Shown: positions 32,210-42,118, counted from the first letter of the stretch. The stretch: 64,000 nucleotides of DNA from Clostridiales bacterium (GCA_017509205.1 JAFWQF010000077.1:1-64000); one strand, 5' to 3'. The notes: generated by a model not told the origin, from the letters alone. Translations and numbers: made by a program.

Positions 32210-33637
32210 ATGTCTGAGAGCAAGCACAGCTATTCAATGGACGAATCGAATGTTGCCAGCATTAAGGTAATCGGCGTAGGCGGAGGCGGAAGCAATGCTG
32301 TTAACCGCATGGTCGAGAGCGGCGTCCAGGGTGTTACATTTATCGCTATCAATACCGATAATCAGGCGCTTGCCCGCAACAAGGCAGAAATAAAGATCCA
32401 GATCGGCGAGAAGGTCACAAGAGGCCTCGGCTGCGGAGCTGACCCCAGTGTCGGTGAGAAGGCTGCTGAAGAGTCACGTGACGAGATCGCTGAAGCAATC
32501 AGCAACACAGACATGCTCTTCATCACAGCAGGCATGGGCGGCGGTACCGGTACAGGTGCTGCTCCTGTAGTAGCTCAGATCGCAAGAGATCTCGGAATCC
32601 TCACAGTTGCAGTTGTTACAACACCTTTCACATTCGAAGGCGGAAAGAGAGCTGCAAACGCTGAGCGCGGTATCCGTGAACTCCAGAAATCAGTAGACTC
32701 CCTCATCTGTGTTTCCAACGATAAGCTTCTTGACGTAGTAGATGAAAGCACTTCCTTCGAGGAAGCATTCAATATGGCAGACCAGGTTCTCAAGTTCGGT
32801 GTCGCAGGTATTTCCGACCTCGTTGCAATCCCCGGACTCATCAACCTCGACCTTGCAGACGTTACACGTGTCATGAAGGACGCAGGTATCTGCCATATGG
32901 GTATCGGCCGCGCTTCCGGCGAGGACCGTGCTCAGGTCGCTATCAAGCAGGCTATCAACTCACCTCTGCTTGATACAAACATCGAAGGTGCTACAGGCGT
33001 AATCCTCAACTTCACAGGCGGACGCGGAATGAGACTCTCCGAGATCGACGCTGCTTCCTCCATCGTTCGTAACGAGGCTTCGCCTGAGGCTGAGATCATC
33101 GTCGGTGCAGTCGTTGACGATTCACTCGAAGATGAGCTCATGATCACAGTCATCGCTTCCGGATTCGATAACACGGTCAATGCAAGCGCAGGCCACAGAG
33201 CAAGCACTTCCGTACTTTCTAGAGAGAATCCCACGATCATCACATCAAGAGGCGCTTCCACATCATCCAGAACTGAATACATTCCGAGACAGCAGACACA
33301 GCAGCCTGCACCCGAGCCGGCACCGGCACCCGTTCAGCGTTCAGCTCCGGGCTTCAGATTCGGTGATGATTCCGTAAATGTTGCTCCGGCACCTGCAGCT
33401 CAGCCTGCTCCTGCGCAGCAGATTCCTATGCAGCAGCCCGCTCAGCAGCCTGCACCTGCTCCCGTTCAGCAGATCCCGATTCAGCAGCCTCAGCAGCCGG
33501 CTCCTGCTCCCGTTCAGCCTCAGGCTCCCGTTCAGATGGGCGGCAGACCGCAGGCAAACGTAGCACCTCAGCCTGAAGCAAAGCCTGCTCAGAAGTCTGC
33601 TAAGCCTTGGTTCATGTTCGGCAAAGACGGTCAGTAA
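32210..33637 (+). CDS. ftsZ: Cell division GTPase FtsZ
   Basis: Tubulin-like GTPase that forms the division ring. The 475-residue product has the tubulin signature [16 protein letters not shown] (residues ~103-118), [17 protein letters not shown] at the start and [11 protein letters not shown] as the synergy-loop region. The globular part ends near residue 340. The tail (residues ~350-470) is long and rich in Pro, Gln and Ala, with repeated PAPAPVQ and QQPAQQP words. The last residues, [11 protein letters not shown], differ from the usual DIPxFLR-type peptide that binds FtsA and SepF. It starts the next unit with nrdR, 7 bases downstream. Confidence 0.97.
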   Translation: MSESKHSYSMDESNVASIKVIGVGGGGSNAVNRMVESGVQGVTFIAINTDNQALARNKAEIKIQIGEKVTRGLGCGADPSVGEKAAEESRDEIAEAISNTDMLFITAGMGGGTGTGAAPVVAQIARDLGILTVAVVTTPFTFEGGKRAANAERGIRELQKSVDSLICVSNDKLLDVVDESTSFEEAFNMADQVLKFGVAGISDLVAIPGLINLDLADVTRVMKDAGICHMGIGRASGEDRAQVAIKQAINSPLLDTNIEGATGVILNFTGGRGMRLSEIDAASSIVRNEASPEAEIIVGAVVDDSLEDELMITVIASGFDNTVNASAGHRASTSVLSRENPTIITSRGASTSSRTEYIPRQQTQQPAPEPAPAPVQRSAPGFRFGDDSVNVAPAPAAQPAPAQQIPMQQPAQQPAPAPVQQIPIQQPQQPAPAPVQPQAPVQMGGRPQANVAPQPEAKPAQKSAKPWFMFGKDGQ

Positions 33638-33643
33638 GAGCAA

Positions 33644-34120
33644 ATGATCTGCATAAAGTGCGGCAAGAATAACGATAAGGTCCTGGATTCCAGGCCCACT
33701 GAAGACGGTTATTCCATCAGACGCCGCCGTGAGTGCATAGAATGCGGGTACAGGTTTTCGACCGTAGAGAGGATAGAAGACCTGAATCCGACGGTCATAA
33801 AGAAGAACGGAACGAGAGAACCGTACATGGCCGAGAAGATCATGGCAAGCCTGAACATTGCGTGCTCCAAGCGAGGAGTATCGCCTCAGGACAAGGAAAA
33901 GATCGTTGCTGAGATAACCGATAAGGTCAACAACAGATACAACCGAGAGATAACGAGCTCTGAGATCGGTGAGTTCATAATGAACCGTCTGAGGAATATG
34001 GACAAAGTCGCATATGTTCGCTTTGCTTCCGTTTACAAGGACTTTACCGATCCTCAGTCCTTCGCAGATGAGGTAAGCAGGATCTCCGATGAGGATCCGC
34101 TGGCCGCAGAACGTAAATAA
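33644..34120 (+). CDS. nrdR: Ribonucleotide reductase repressor NrdR
   Basis: Represses ribonucleotide reductase genes in response to dATP/ATP. The 158-residue protein begins with the zinc ribbon (CIKCGKNNDKVLDSRP, then RRRRECIECGYRF: four Cys), followed by an ATP-cone domain (PTVIKKNGTREPYMAEKI). Length and layout match NrdR. No reductase gene is in the window. It follows ftsZ after 6 bases, an order seen in other Clostridia. A small hairpin (GCCGC/GCGGC, 34121-34133) without a T-tract follows the stop. Confidence 0.95.
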   Translation: MICIKCGKNNDKVLDSRPTEDGYSIRRRRECIECGYRFSTVERIEDLNPTVIKKNGTREPYMAEKIMASLNIACSKRGVSPQDKEKIVAEITDKVNNRYNREITSSEIGEFIMNRLRNMDKVAYVRFASVYKDFTDPQSFADEVSRISDEDPLAAERK

Positions 34121-34165
34121 GCCGCAAAGCGGCAAAAACAAAATAGAAGTTACAGGGGTGATCTA

Positions 34166-34885
34166 ATGGCAGTAAACAAAGTTTTGCTCGTAGACGACGA
34201 TCCGGGCATTATCGAAGTACTCAAGCTCTATTTTGAGAAGGAAGGCTATCAGGTTTCAACCTGCATGCAGGGCGACAGGGCTATCGGCGTGTTTACGCAG
34301 TTCAAGCCTGATATCGTTCTCTTAGACCTTATGCTTCCCGGTATGGACGGCAATGACATCTGCCGTGAGATCAGAAAGACTTCCGACACCCCAATCATCA
34401 TGCTTACAGCACGTACGGATACCCTTGATAAGATCATCGGTCTCGAGCTTGGTGCAGATGACTATATCCCGAAGCCGTTTGAGCCTAAGGAAGTCCTTGC
34501 AAGAGTCAAGGCTGTCTTAAGACGTACAGAGAAGAGGGACAACGGTGCAGCTGCAGAGGCTGAGACCGGCAAGCCCGATGACATAATCACATATCCCGGC
34601 TTCTCGGTAGACAAGATCCGCTATGTCGTTACAGTAGACGGCAATGAGATCTACATGCCTCCGAAGGAGCTTGAACTCCTTTTCTTCCTCGCTTCGAATC
34701 CTAACCGCGTTTTCACCCGTGAGCAGCTCCTTGAGAACGTCTGGGGATACGATTTCTACGGAGAGTCACGTACTGTTGACGTCCACATCAAGAGGATCAG
34801 AGAAAAGATCGAGAATCCCGACAGGGAACAGAACTGGTGCATTAAGACTGTTTGGAGCAAGGGTTATAAGTTCGAGACGAGGTAA
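34166..34885 (+). CDS. OmpR/PhoB-family response regulator
   Basis: The 239-residue regulator has a receiver domain with the phosphate acceptor Asp54 (IVLLDLMLPGMDG), the acidic pocket LLVDDDPG and conserved Lys in YIPKPFEP. A winged-helix DNA-binding domain follows (MPPKELELLFFLASNPNRVF, SRTVDVHIKRIREKIE). The histidine kinase gene starts 3 bases after its stop, so they form one two-component system. It resembles the WalR/PhoP group of cell-envelope regulators, but this sub-class is not proven. An AGGGGTG ribosome site precedes the ATG. Confidence 0.93.
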   Translation: MAVNKVLLVDDDPGIIEVLKLYFEKEGYQVSTCMQGDRAIGVFTQFKPDIVLLDLMLPGMDGNDICREIRKTSDTPIIMLTARTDTLDKIIGLELGADDYIPKPFEPKEVLARVKAVLRRTEKRDNGAAAEAETGKPDDIITYPGFSVDKIRYVVTVDGNEIYMPPKELELLFFLASNPNRVFTREQLLENVWGYDFYGESRTVDVHIKRIREKIENPDREQNWCIKTVWSKGYKFETR

Positions 34886-34888
34886 CTC

Positions 34889-36451
34889 ATGGCTCCCAAG
34901 TCTGACGGCGGCAGAAAGATCTCGGCCAATTTCGCCGTTTTCATTATTACATTTCTTGTCTTTACCACTCTCGTGGTATTTGCCGTCCTGCTGTTTCTCT
35001 CCTATGAGAACATGTACAACAGCCTTATCGTCAATGTCGTTGACGGTACGGATTCCGTTGCGCGGAATCTGTCTTCTGACATCACTTCGCTTACTACAAT
35101 GCAGACGGGTGAGTTCAGATATACGATGGACAATGACGGTACCGATAATTTCAAGAATTCACGCATAATCGACCGCTTTGTCAATTCTGAGATCTACAGA
35201 AACAGCGGTTCCATATATTTGGTCGATGCCGAAGGACGCATCTTAAGCCGTAATTCCAGAGAATTCGAAGCAGCTGACGGCGTTCCCGTAAAGCAGGGGA
35301 ACGGCGGAAGCATGTACCTTTCCGATGAAACCGTCATGGATCTCATATTGATCGCAGACAGGGATGGCAGAGCCGGTGACAGTAATAAGACAGCGCGCAA
35401 TGTCACATCAACCAGCTGTATGAAGATCAAGGGCACGCCTTATTTCTGTGTCGTCAGGAATCACGAGACTACTGATGCGACGTTCACCGAATACATTAAT
35501 GTCATATTTATTCCTGCAATGATCGCCATGATCATCGCGATCATCCTTTATGCGGTATTCGTATATTTGAGCCTTATGCCGATCAAGGATATCTCAAGAG
35601 CGATCGCAAGCGTTGCCGAAGGTGATTTCTCAGTAAGAGTAAGCCCCAGGTTCTCAGAGCCTGAAGACTATTCAAGTTTTTCAGTTTCATCCGAGTTTAC
35701 CGAGATGGGAATGACGGTCAACAACATGATCGAGTCTCTTGAAAACGCGGAGCGCGACAGGGAGATGTTCATATCATCGATCGCGCATGACATCAGGACA
35801 CCGCTCACTTCGATCAACGGTTTCGTAACGGCAATGACTGACGGTACGATCCCGCCCGAAAAACATGATCATTATCTGAACCTGATCAAGCAGCAGTCTG
35901 ACAGGATCAGGACTCTCGTTACTCAGATGACCGAAGCGTCATCGCTCTCGCATGTTGATCCGAAGATGATGGAGGAATTCAACATCAGCGACATGATCAA
36001 CGACATCATCGACAACCTTGAAGCACAGCTTTCAAACAAGGACATTTCTATCATCAAGTCGCTCGATCCGGGCCCGGGAATCACTGCATACGGCGAGGCT
36101 CAGCAGCTGTGCAGAGTCATCATCAACATCATCACTAATGCAATTAAGTTCACGCCTCAGGGCGGTTCGATAAAAGTCACGACAACATCCGAACCCAGAA
36201 ACAGAAGGATTATGATCCAGGTCGAGGATTCGGGTGCAGGCGTTGAGGAATCAAAGAGAAAGAGGATCTTCGAAAGTTTCTATAAGGCTGATCCGTCCCG
36301 TAAGGTTGAGGGATTCGGCTTAGGACTTTATATCTGCAAGCAGATCCTTGCGGCACACGGACAGACCATTTCCTGTGAGGATGGTACTGAACTGGGCGGT
36401 GCAAGATTCGTTTTCTATTTCCCGTTCCCGCCTGAGAACAGGCAGGAATGA
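34889..36451 (+). CDS. Membrane sensor histidine kinase
   Basis: The 520-residue kinase pairs with the response regulator upstream. Helix 1 is at ~13-35, an outer sensor domain of ~170 residues follows, and helix 2 is at ~208-232, then HAMP (SLMPIKDISRAIASVAEGDF). The dimerisation domain has the phospho-acceptor His300 (SSIAHDIRTPLTSI). The ATPase domain shows N-box INIITNAIKFTPQG, G1 VEDSGAGVEE, F-box ESFYKADP and G2 GFGLGLYICKQ. All catalytic boxes are intact. The outer domain is not assigned to a known sensor fold from sequence alone. nth follows after 3 bases. Confidence 0.92.
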   Translation: MAPKSDGGRKISANFAVFIITFLVFTTLVVFAVLLFLSYENMYNSLIVNVVDGTDSVARNLSSDITSLTTMQTGEFRYTMDNDGTDNFKNSRIIDRFVNSEIYRNSGSIYLVDAEGRILSRNSREFEAADGVPVKQGNGGSMYLSDETVMDLILIADRDGRAGDSNKTARNVTSTSCMKIKGTPYFCVVRNHETTDATFTEYINVIFIPAMIAMIIAIILYAVFVYLSLMPIKDISRAIASVAEGDFSVRVSPRFSEPEDYSSFSVSSEFTEMGMTVNNMIESLENAERDREMFISSIAHDIRTPLTSINGFVTAMTDGTIPPEKHDHYLNLIKQQSDRIRTLVTQMTEASSLSHVDPKMMEEFNISDMINDIIDNLEAQLSNKDISIIKSLDPGPGITAYGEAQQLCRVIINIITNAIKFTPQGGSIKVTTTSEPRNRRIMIQVEDSGAGVEESKRKRIFESFYKADPSRKVEGFGLGLYICKQILAAHGQTISCEDGTELGGARFVFYFPFPPENRQE

Positions 36452-36454
36452 TTC

Positions 36455-37090
36455 ATGACGAAAATATCCCGTTCAAAACTTGCTCTTCAGACCTGGAATG
36501 CTCTGAAAGAGGCATTTCCCGATTCAGCATGCTCACTTGATTTCGATCTTCCCGAGAGGCTTGCGATACGAGGAATATTGTCCGCGCAATGCACTGACAA
36601 AAGGGTTAATCTTACTTCAAAGGAACTCTTTGAGAAATATCCTGACATGAGAGCTATTGCTGATGCATCCGCAGAAGAGATCTCAGCCGTCATCAAGCCG
36701 TGCGGACTCACAGCGTCCAAGACTGCTTCCGTAAAGGATTTCGCAGGCAGGATGGTCGGTGAGTGGGGCGGAGTGATCCCCAATGACGTTGATGCGCTCA
36801 TGAAGGTAAAGGGCATAGGCAGAAAGATCGCAAACCTCATCGTCGGAGAGATCTACGGCACTCCCGCGATCGTTGTCGACACGCACTGCAAGAGAGTTAT
36901 GAAACGTGTCGGTATCACGGATTCTGAAGATCCTGCCCGCGTTGAAAAGGACATGATGAAAGTATTTGAAGAAGATAAGTGGATAGCCATCGGACATCTG
37001 TCCGTGGACCTCGGAAGGACGTTCTGCAAAGCTCAGACGCCCGACTGTGAAGGCTGCCCGCTCTCCGGTTTTTGCAGGAGGCACATCTGA
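36455..37090 (+). CDS. nth: Endonuclease III (DNA glycosylase/AP lyase)
   Basis: Removes oxidised pyrimidines from DNA and nicks the site. The 211-residue protein carries the helix-hairpin-helix MKVKGIGRKIANLIVG with the catalytic Lys, then IVVDTHCKRVMKRVG with the catalytic Asp, and a C-terminal C-x6-C-x2-C-x5-C 4Fe-4S cluster (CKAQTPDCEGCPLSGFC). All key residues are present. Its stop overlaps the recG start (TGATG), so the two repair genes are coupled. Confidence 0.95.
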   Translation: MTKISRSKLALQTWNALKEAFPDSACSLDFDLPERLAIRGILSAQCTDKRVNLTSKELFEKYPDMRAIADASAEEISAVIKPCGLTASKTASVKDFAGRMVGEWGGVIPNDVDALMKVKGIGRKIANLIVGEIYGTPAIVVDTHCKRVMKRVGITDSEDPARVEKDMMKVFEEDKWIAIGHLSVDLGRTFCKAQTPDCEGCPLSGFCRRHI

Positions 37091-39240
37091 TGGGCAAGGT
37101 CAGTCTTTCAAGTCCCGTATCAGTTCTTTACGGCATAGGTCCCGCTGCCGCCGACAATCTTGCAAAGCTTGAGATAAACACGGTATACGACCTTATCGCG
37201 TTCCTTCCGTGGAGATATAACGACTGGACTTCGGTCACACGCGTTTCCACATGCGAAGGCGGCAACGAGGCTTCGCTGTTTCTTACCATACTCAATAATC
37301 CTTCAGTCAATCTCCGGAGCCGCACCAAGTCTGTAAGTTTCATGGCAGGTGATGACACCGGCAGGATCAAGCTGATGTTCTTCAACTCGCCTTATCTGAT
37401 AAATAAGTTCGCCGCGGGAGACAGGTGTTTTGTTCATGGCGAACTTACCTATTACGCGGGCACGCCTCAGATGGTTAATCCTTATATCGAGAAGGCTGAC
37501 AAGGTCAGCACTTCCGAGCTCGTAAGGCCCGTATACCATATGACTGCGGGTGTCACGTCGAGGCAGCTTTCCAGATGGATTAAGACGGCACTCGATCTTT
37601 GCGGCGAGGAGCTTAAATGCTGCATACCCGAAGAGATAATGAAAAAGGAAAACTTCGTTCCGATGCATGAGGCATACAGGCGTGTGCATTTCCCGGAAAC
37701 TCTCGATGACGCAGCCAATGCAAGACGTCAGATCGCATATGAGGAGCTTATCCTTCTTGGTGTCGGAATGAAGCTCTACAACCGCGGAACAAGCGTTAAG
37801 GAGATCGCCGAAAAGGTCGTTCCCGAGAGCGGAAGCGAGCTTGCGGCAGATGTTGCAAAGCGCTGGAAGAAGATCGTTGAAGGATTAGGTTTTGCGCTTA
37901 CCGGTGACCAGAGAAAAGCGATAATAGACATCCAGAAAGACATGATGACAGACATTCCGATGAACCGTCTCGTACAGGGAGACGTAGGTTCCGGAAAGAC
38001 GGCAGTTGCCATTCTCGCGATGGCCATGACGGCTCTCATGGGAAAGCAGTCTGTAATGCTCGCACCGACATCGGTCCTTGCAAAGCAGCACTATGACAAT
38101 GCGAAGAGGATCCTTGAGGGAAGCGGAATAAACGTTGTTCTTCTGCTCGGAAAGACAAAGGCTTCCGTAAAGAAGGAGATAAAAGAACAGCTTAAGGACG
38201 GTGAAGCTTCCGTCATTATAGGAACGCACGCGTTACTTACCGATGATATAGAATTTGCCGATCTCGCACTCGTCATTGCAGATGAGCAGCACAGGTTCGG
38301 CGTCAAGCAGAGGGAAAAGCTCCTGATAAAGAAGGACCTTGCAACAGGCGTAAACAGCGTGCATAACCTCGTCATGACCGCAACGCCCATCCCGAGGACT
38401 CTTGCGATGGTGCTCTACGGTGACATGAAGACTTCGGTCATCAGGGAAAAGCCTGCCGGAAGACAGGCCATTACAACTTGGTTTGCGGCATCCAAAGACA
38501 GTCCTGACACTAAGGCCGCGCTTACTTCAATGCTTGAAAACGGACAACAGGCATACATAGTCTGCGCAAGGATAGACGAGAATGAGGATGAGCTTCTGGA
38601 TGATTCCATCATCGGCCGCGAAGAGTCTGATGAGAAGTCCATAACTTCAGTTGTCGAGATGAAGCAGAAGCTCGATGAATCAGGCATTTCCGCAAGATTC
38701 CCTTCGGCAGTGCTTTACGGTTCGATGCCCGAGCAGGCAAAGCTCGATACCATTGAAAGGTTCATCAAAGGGGAGATAAAGATACTCATTTCGACGACGG
38801 TTATCGAAGTCGGAGTCGATAACCCGAGAGCGAACATAATGGTCATCATGGATGCCGACAGGTTCGGTCTTTCAACGCTTCACCAGTTAAGGGGACGCGT
38901 CGGAAGAGGCAAAGAGAAATCTTATTGTATACTTGTTTCTGAATCGAGATCGGAACTTGCACTCACCCGAATGAGGATGATGTGCGAGTCACAGGACGGA
39001 TTCGAGCTTGCCCAGAAAGACCTTGAGATAAGGGGCCCCGGAGACTTCTTCGGAACGAGGCAGCACGGTATCCCGACACTCAGGGCCGCAAACCTCTATA
39101 CCGATCTCACTCTTGCTTCCGAGGCGTGTGACGCAGTAAACGCACTGCTCGACAGGGGCGGCAGCGAAGCTGACCTGCTCAGGAAAAACATAGAAGAGAT
39201 GTTCGAACTCAGATTCGGATCGAAGATGGGAGTTTTGTGA
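37090..39240 (+). CDS. recG: ATP-dependent DNA helicase RecG
   Basis: Remodels stalled replication forks and branched DNA. The ~716-residue protein has the N-terminal wedge/OB domain (residues ~1-190) and helicase motifs GDVGSGKTAVA (Walker A), IADEQHRFGVKQREKLL (DEQH box), MTATPIPRTLAM and LRGRVGRGKEKSYCIL (motif VI). A frame continues upstream to 37072, but the ATG at 37090 overlaps the nth stop and gives the usual N-terminus. rsmD follows after 1 base. Confidence 0.96.
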   Translation: MGKVSLSSPVSVLYGIGPAAADNLAKLEINTVYDLIAFLPWRYNDWTSVTRVSTCEGGNEASLFLTILNNPSVNLRSRTKSVSFMAGDDTGRIKLMFFNSPYLINKFAAGDRCFVHGELTYYAGTPQMVNPYIEKADKVSTSELVRPVYHMTAGVTSRQLSRWIKTALDLCGEELKCCIPEEIMKKENFVPMHEAYRRVHFPETLDDAANARRQIAYEELILLGVGMKLYNRGTSVKEIAEKVVPESGSELAADVAKRWKKIVEGLGFALTGDQRKAIIDIQKDMMTDIPMNRLVQGDVGSGKTAVAILAMAMTALMGKQSVMLAPTSVLAKQHYDNAKRILEGSGINVVLLLGKTKASVKKEIKEQLKDGEASVIIGTHALLTDDIEFADLALVIADEQHRFGVKQREKLLIKKDLATGVNSVHNLVMTATPIPRTLAMVLYGDMKTSVIREKPAGRQAITTWFAASKDSPDTKAALTSMLENGQQAYIVCARIDENEDELLDDSIIGREESDEKSITSVVEMKQKLDESGISARFPSAVLYGSMPEQAKLDTIERFIKGEIKILISTTVIEVGVDNPRANIMVIMDADRFGLSTLHQLRGRVGRGKEKSYCILVSESRSELALTRMRMMCESQDGFELAQKDLEIRGPGDFFGTRQHGIPTLRAANLYTDLTLASEACDAVNALLDRGGSEADLLRKNIEEMFELRFGSKMGVL

Positions 39241-39241
39241 T

Positions 39242-39820
39242 ATGCCGAGAGTCATTACCGGAAGATTCAGGGGCACGGTGCTTTTCGCGCCTGAAGGAGA
39301 TAAGACGAGGCCCACGACCGACAAGGTCAAGGAGGCCCTGTTCTCGATAATCCAGAATGATGTTCCGGGAAGCGAGTTCCTTGACCTTTTCGCAGGCTCG
39401 GGGCAGATAGGAATCGAAGCCGTAAGCCGCGGTGCAGAACGCGCCACGCTGGTCGACAAGGGCGGAGATCCGGCAAGGATAATCTCGCGTAATCTCGAGA
39501 AGATCCGCATGAAGGATTCTCCCGAGATAAGGTTTATCAAGGCAGGCTTTACTCAGGCTCTTGAGAAACTCGGGTCAAGCGGGGAGAAATTTGATATTAT
39601 ATTCATGGACCCTCCGTACAAGATGGTGCCTGAGGCGGTGCTTGCTGCGGGGGAGATCATCAGCCGTCTGGGAATGCTTAAAGACGGAGGCATGCTCATA
39701 GTCGAGCACGCGTCCGACAATCCCCCGGCGCAAAGCGTAGCAGAATTGAAAAGTGTTCGTTCTTGTAGTTATGGGACTACCGTGATAACATTTTTTAAGA
39801 ATTGCTCGGAGGAGAGATAA
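39242..39820 (+). CDS. rsmD: 16S rRNA m2G966 methyltransferase RsmD
   Basis: Methylates G966 of 16S rRNA with SAM. The 192-residue product has MPRVITGRFRG, TRPTTDKVKEALF, the SAM motif FLDLFAGSGQIGIEA and the catalytic DPPY in IIFMDPPYKM. It lies 1 base after recG and 1 base before coaD, the common recG-rsmD-coaD order of Firmicutes. Confidence 0.95.
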   Translation: MPRVITGRFRGTVLFAPEGDKTRPTTDKVKEALFSIIQNDVPGSEFLDLFAGSGQIGIEAVSRGAERATLVDKGGDPARIISRNLEKIRMKDSPEIRFIKAGFTQALEKLGSSGEKFDIIFMDPPYKMVPEAVLAAGEIISRLGMLKDGGMLIVEHASDNPPAQSVAELKSVRSCSYGTTVITFFKNCSEER

Positions 39821-39821
39821 A

Positions 39822-40319
39822 GTGAAGGTCATGCTTTTCCCGGGGACGTTCGATCCCTTCACGAGAGGTCACAGGGATATTGCCAGACGTGCGGCAAAGC
39901 TCTGCGACGTACTTTACGTGGCCGTCATGGAAAACTCCGCCAAGACTCCGCTGTTCACTCTGGACGAACGTGAGGACCTCATCAGGAAGTCACTCGCAGG
40001 CGACGGTCTGGACAACATTAAAGTGATGAAGTGGGACGGACTCATGGTCGATCTTTACACCAAGCTCGACTGCTGTGCTGTCGTAAGAGGCATCAGGTCA
40101 GAGTCTGATTTCCGTTACGAGGCTGAAATGGCACTCGCAAACAGACTTCTTCATCCGGGATATGACGCGGTTCTTCTGCCCTGCAGGGATGACCTCTCGC
40201 TCATATCATCTACTATAGTTAAAGAGGTTGGTTTCTATGGCGGAGATATCTCCAAGATGGTGCCTGCCGAGATCATAGACGTGGTAAAGGACAAATTCAA
40301 GAAAGGAAGGAAACAGTAA
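39822..40319 (+). CDS. coaD: Pantetheine-phosphate adenylyltransferase
   Basis: Joins 4'-phosphopantetheine and ATP to dephospho-CoA, the fourth step of CoA synthesis. The 165-residue enzyme shows FPGTFDPFTRGHRDIARRA (nucleotide-binding motif with the GH pair), VRGIRSESDFRYEAEMALAN and the C-terminal ISSTIVKEV. The start is GTG at 39822, fixed by a strong GGAGGAGA ribosome site. The stop overlaps the start of the coiled-coil gene. Confidence 0.96.
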   Translation: MKVMLFPGTFDPFTRGHRDIARRAAKLCDVLYVAVMENSAKTPLFTLDEREDLIRKSLAGDGLDNIKVMKWDGLMVDLYTKLDCCAVVRGIRSESDFRYEAEMALANRLLHPGYDAVLLPCRDDLSLISSTIVKEVGFYGGDISKMVPAEIIDVVKDKFKKGRKQ

Positions 40320-40813
40320 TGGAGAACAGCAATTTCAATCAGGGAGGCCAGCGCTACGACGCGATCAAGCACATTGATTACTTGATTGATATGATCAAGG
40401 ATGCTTCGAGCGTACCTTTTTCGGACAAGTGCTCTATCGAGAGGACTGAAACAGTCAACTCGCTCCAGATCTTGAAGAACAACCTGCCTGGAGCTGTAGC
40501 CCAGTCAAACGATATCGTATCCCGTGCACAGGACATCATCAGCACTGCACGTGAGAAGAACAAGAAGATCATCGACGATGCAAACAGAATGTATGCAATG
40601 AAGGTCAATGATCATGAGATCACAAAGGGCGCAAGGGAAGAGGCTGCCAAGATCATCGCCAACGCTGAGGCACAGGCTGAGGATCTCCGCAAGAACGCTC
40701 ACCTTTATGTAAAGCAGCTCTTAGAGAACGTTAACGGAACACTTGGCGAGAACATGTCCAAGATCCAGGCAAACCTCGCAGAGATCGAATCGGCTCTCAC
40801 AGACAGCCAGTAA
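40319..40813 (+). CDS. Coiled-coil protein of unknown function
   Basis: The 164-residue soluble protein is almost entirely helical, with long heptad-like runs between residues ~65 and 160 (IISTAREKNKKIIDDANRMY, EEAAKIIANAEAQAEDLRKN). The pattern recalls the C-terminal coiled coils of DivIVA/SepIVA-like proteins and of the ATP synthase b subunit, but there is no DivIVA N-terminal motif and no membrane helix. Similar small coiled-coil proteins after coaD occur in other Clostridia; their role is unknown to me. The ATG overlaps the coaD stop. A hairpin that may terminate transcription follows at 40841-40870. Confidence 0.7.
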   Translation: MENSNFNQGGQRYDAIKHIDYLIDMIKDASSVPFSDKCSIERTETVNSLQILKNNLPGAVAQSNDIVSRAQDIISTAREKNKKIIDDANRMYAMKVNDHEITKGAREEAAKIIANAEAQAEDLRKNAHLYVKQLLENVNGTLGENMSKIQANLAEIESALTDSQ

Positions 40814-40840
40814 GATCTTAAGACTTAACTGACCACTACT

Positions 40841-40870
40841 GACGGCCGCAAATACTGCGACCGTCTGTTT
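40841..40870 (+). terminator. Probable terminator after the coaD operon
   Basis: GACGG (40841-40845) and CCGTC (40861-40865) pair, with inner CGCA/TGCG, and TGTTT follows. The tail is short, so termination may be partial. Confidence 0.5.
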
Positions 40871-40890
40871 ATAAGAACAGGGGGTGCAAC

Positions 40891-42105
40891 ATGATCCTCG
40901 GTGTTGAGATAGAAAACTTTGACGTATTTGACAGGGACCGTGCAGGAATCCTTATCGACGAGAGCATAGCGATCGCGAAGGAAAAAGCCGCAGGCAATAA
41001 TGAAACCGTGCATAACAGGCTTCGCAACCTTAATGCTCTTGTCGGACGCAACAGTACCGGCAAGACCAGTTTCATGGGATGCCTTTCGTTCCTTCAGGAT
41101 GTCATAACAGACGGCTGTGCCGAAGCTTCCATCACAAAGGGAAGACCGGGCTTTGCAAACATGTCACCTGATATTTCCAAACCTTCCTTTTTCAGGGTGT
41201 TTTTCAAGCTCGAAGACAATGGTACCGGCAAGCCCAAGTATGTTCAGTATGAGATCGGAATAAGCACCAGCATTTACAAGAGCCCCTACATCAGTTCCGA
41301 AAAAGCGTTTACCACCGTTATATCCGGTGATGAGATAAAGACCGTTAAGCTTCTGGACATCGAAGAGGGGAGGGGCACGATTTCTTTCCCCGGAGCCGGT
41401 GAAGGCGAGATGGGTGAAGTCGTGGTGGATGACGAACATCTTCCCGCACTCAGCATCTACGGAAAGCTTTCCAAATATACTGATTTCGTTGCTCTTTTCA
41501 GAGAGATAAGAAACTGGTTTTTCTGCAGTTTCTCTTCTGACGAGCAGAGTTCATATTTCAATGAAGGCGGTGCACCCGGCGGACATAAGCATTTAAACAG
41601 CCTCGGTTCAAATGTCGGCAACGTTCTCGAATACATGAAGATGAGCGATGAGACCGAATATGAGAGGATAATTTCAGAGATAAAATCCAAGATACCCACG
41701 ATGAAGCACAGGAAGAATCTTCCCGAGGTTCTGAAGGAAAGCCCGGATAAGCTCTTCTTGTATCTGCTGCTTCTGCATGACGGTGCTCCGAGATCTACGA
41801 TCTTCATCGAGACACCCGACAAGGATCTGTACCATGACATGGTCGATGTTTTAGCTGACGAGATGAGGGCATATACGCTCAGAAACGGATACTGCCAGAT
41901 AATCTTTTCAACGCATAATCCTTATATCATCGAAACCCTTTCACCGAAGGAAGTCTGGATCTTTGAGAGGACTTTCGAAAAGGATTCCGGCGACGTCACC
42001 ATAAGGTGCGCCGGCAACGATCCGCTTGTCTGCGAGATGTTCAGACAGGGCGTGGGAATGGGAGCAATATGGTACGCAGGTCATCTGGATTCAGAACCTG
42101 ACTGA
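40891..42105 (+). CDS. AAA/ABC-type ATPase of the OLD/RecF-like group
   Basis: The 404-residue ATPase has Walker A VGRNSTGKTSF at residues ~51-61, a Walker B-like STIFIETPD near residue 303, and FSTHNPYIIETLS near residue 339, typical of AAA_15/AAA_21 ATPases in OLD- and PARIS-like systems. The signature region is degenerate (VLKESPDKLFLYLLLLHDG lacks the usual SxG). There is no nuclease domain in the same chain; the next gene, 13 bases on, supplies a TOPRIM-like protein. Together they look like a two-gene anti-phage or DNA-processing module set in a housekeeping region. An AGGGGG ribosome site precedes the ATG, and a weak terminator separates it from coaD. I infer defence from the pairing; it is not shown. 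Confidence 0.75.
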   Translation: MILGVEIENFDVFDRDRAGILIDESIAIAKEKAAGNNETVHNRLRNLNALVGRNSTGKTSFMGCLSFLQDVITDGCAEASITKGRPGFANMSPDISKPSFFRVFFKLEDNGTGKPKYVQYEIGISTSIYKSPYISSEKAFTTVISGDEIKTVKLLDIEEGRGTISFPGAGEGEMGEVVVDDEHLPALSIYGKLSKYTDFVALFREIRNWFFCSFSSDEQSSYFNEGGAPGGHKHLNSLGSNVGNVLEYMKMSDETEYERIISEIKSKIPTMKHRKNLPEVLKESPDKLFLYLLLLHDGAPRSTIFIETPDKDLYHDMVDVLADEMRAYTLRNGYCQIIFSTHNPYIIETLSPKEVWIFERTFEKDSGDVTIRCAGNDPLVCEMFRQGVGMGAIWYAGHLDSEPD

Positions 42106-42118
42106 CGGGAAGTAAAAG

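Noticed and set aside
34121-34133. Terminator after nrdR
   Set aside because: GCCGC/GCGGC forms a 5-bp stem, but an A-rich, not T-rich, tail follows.
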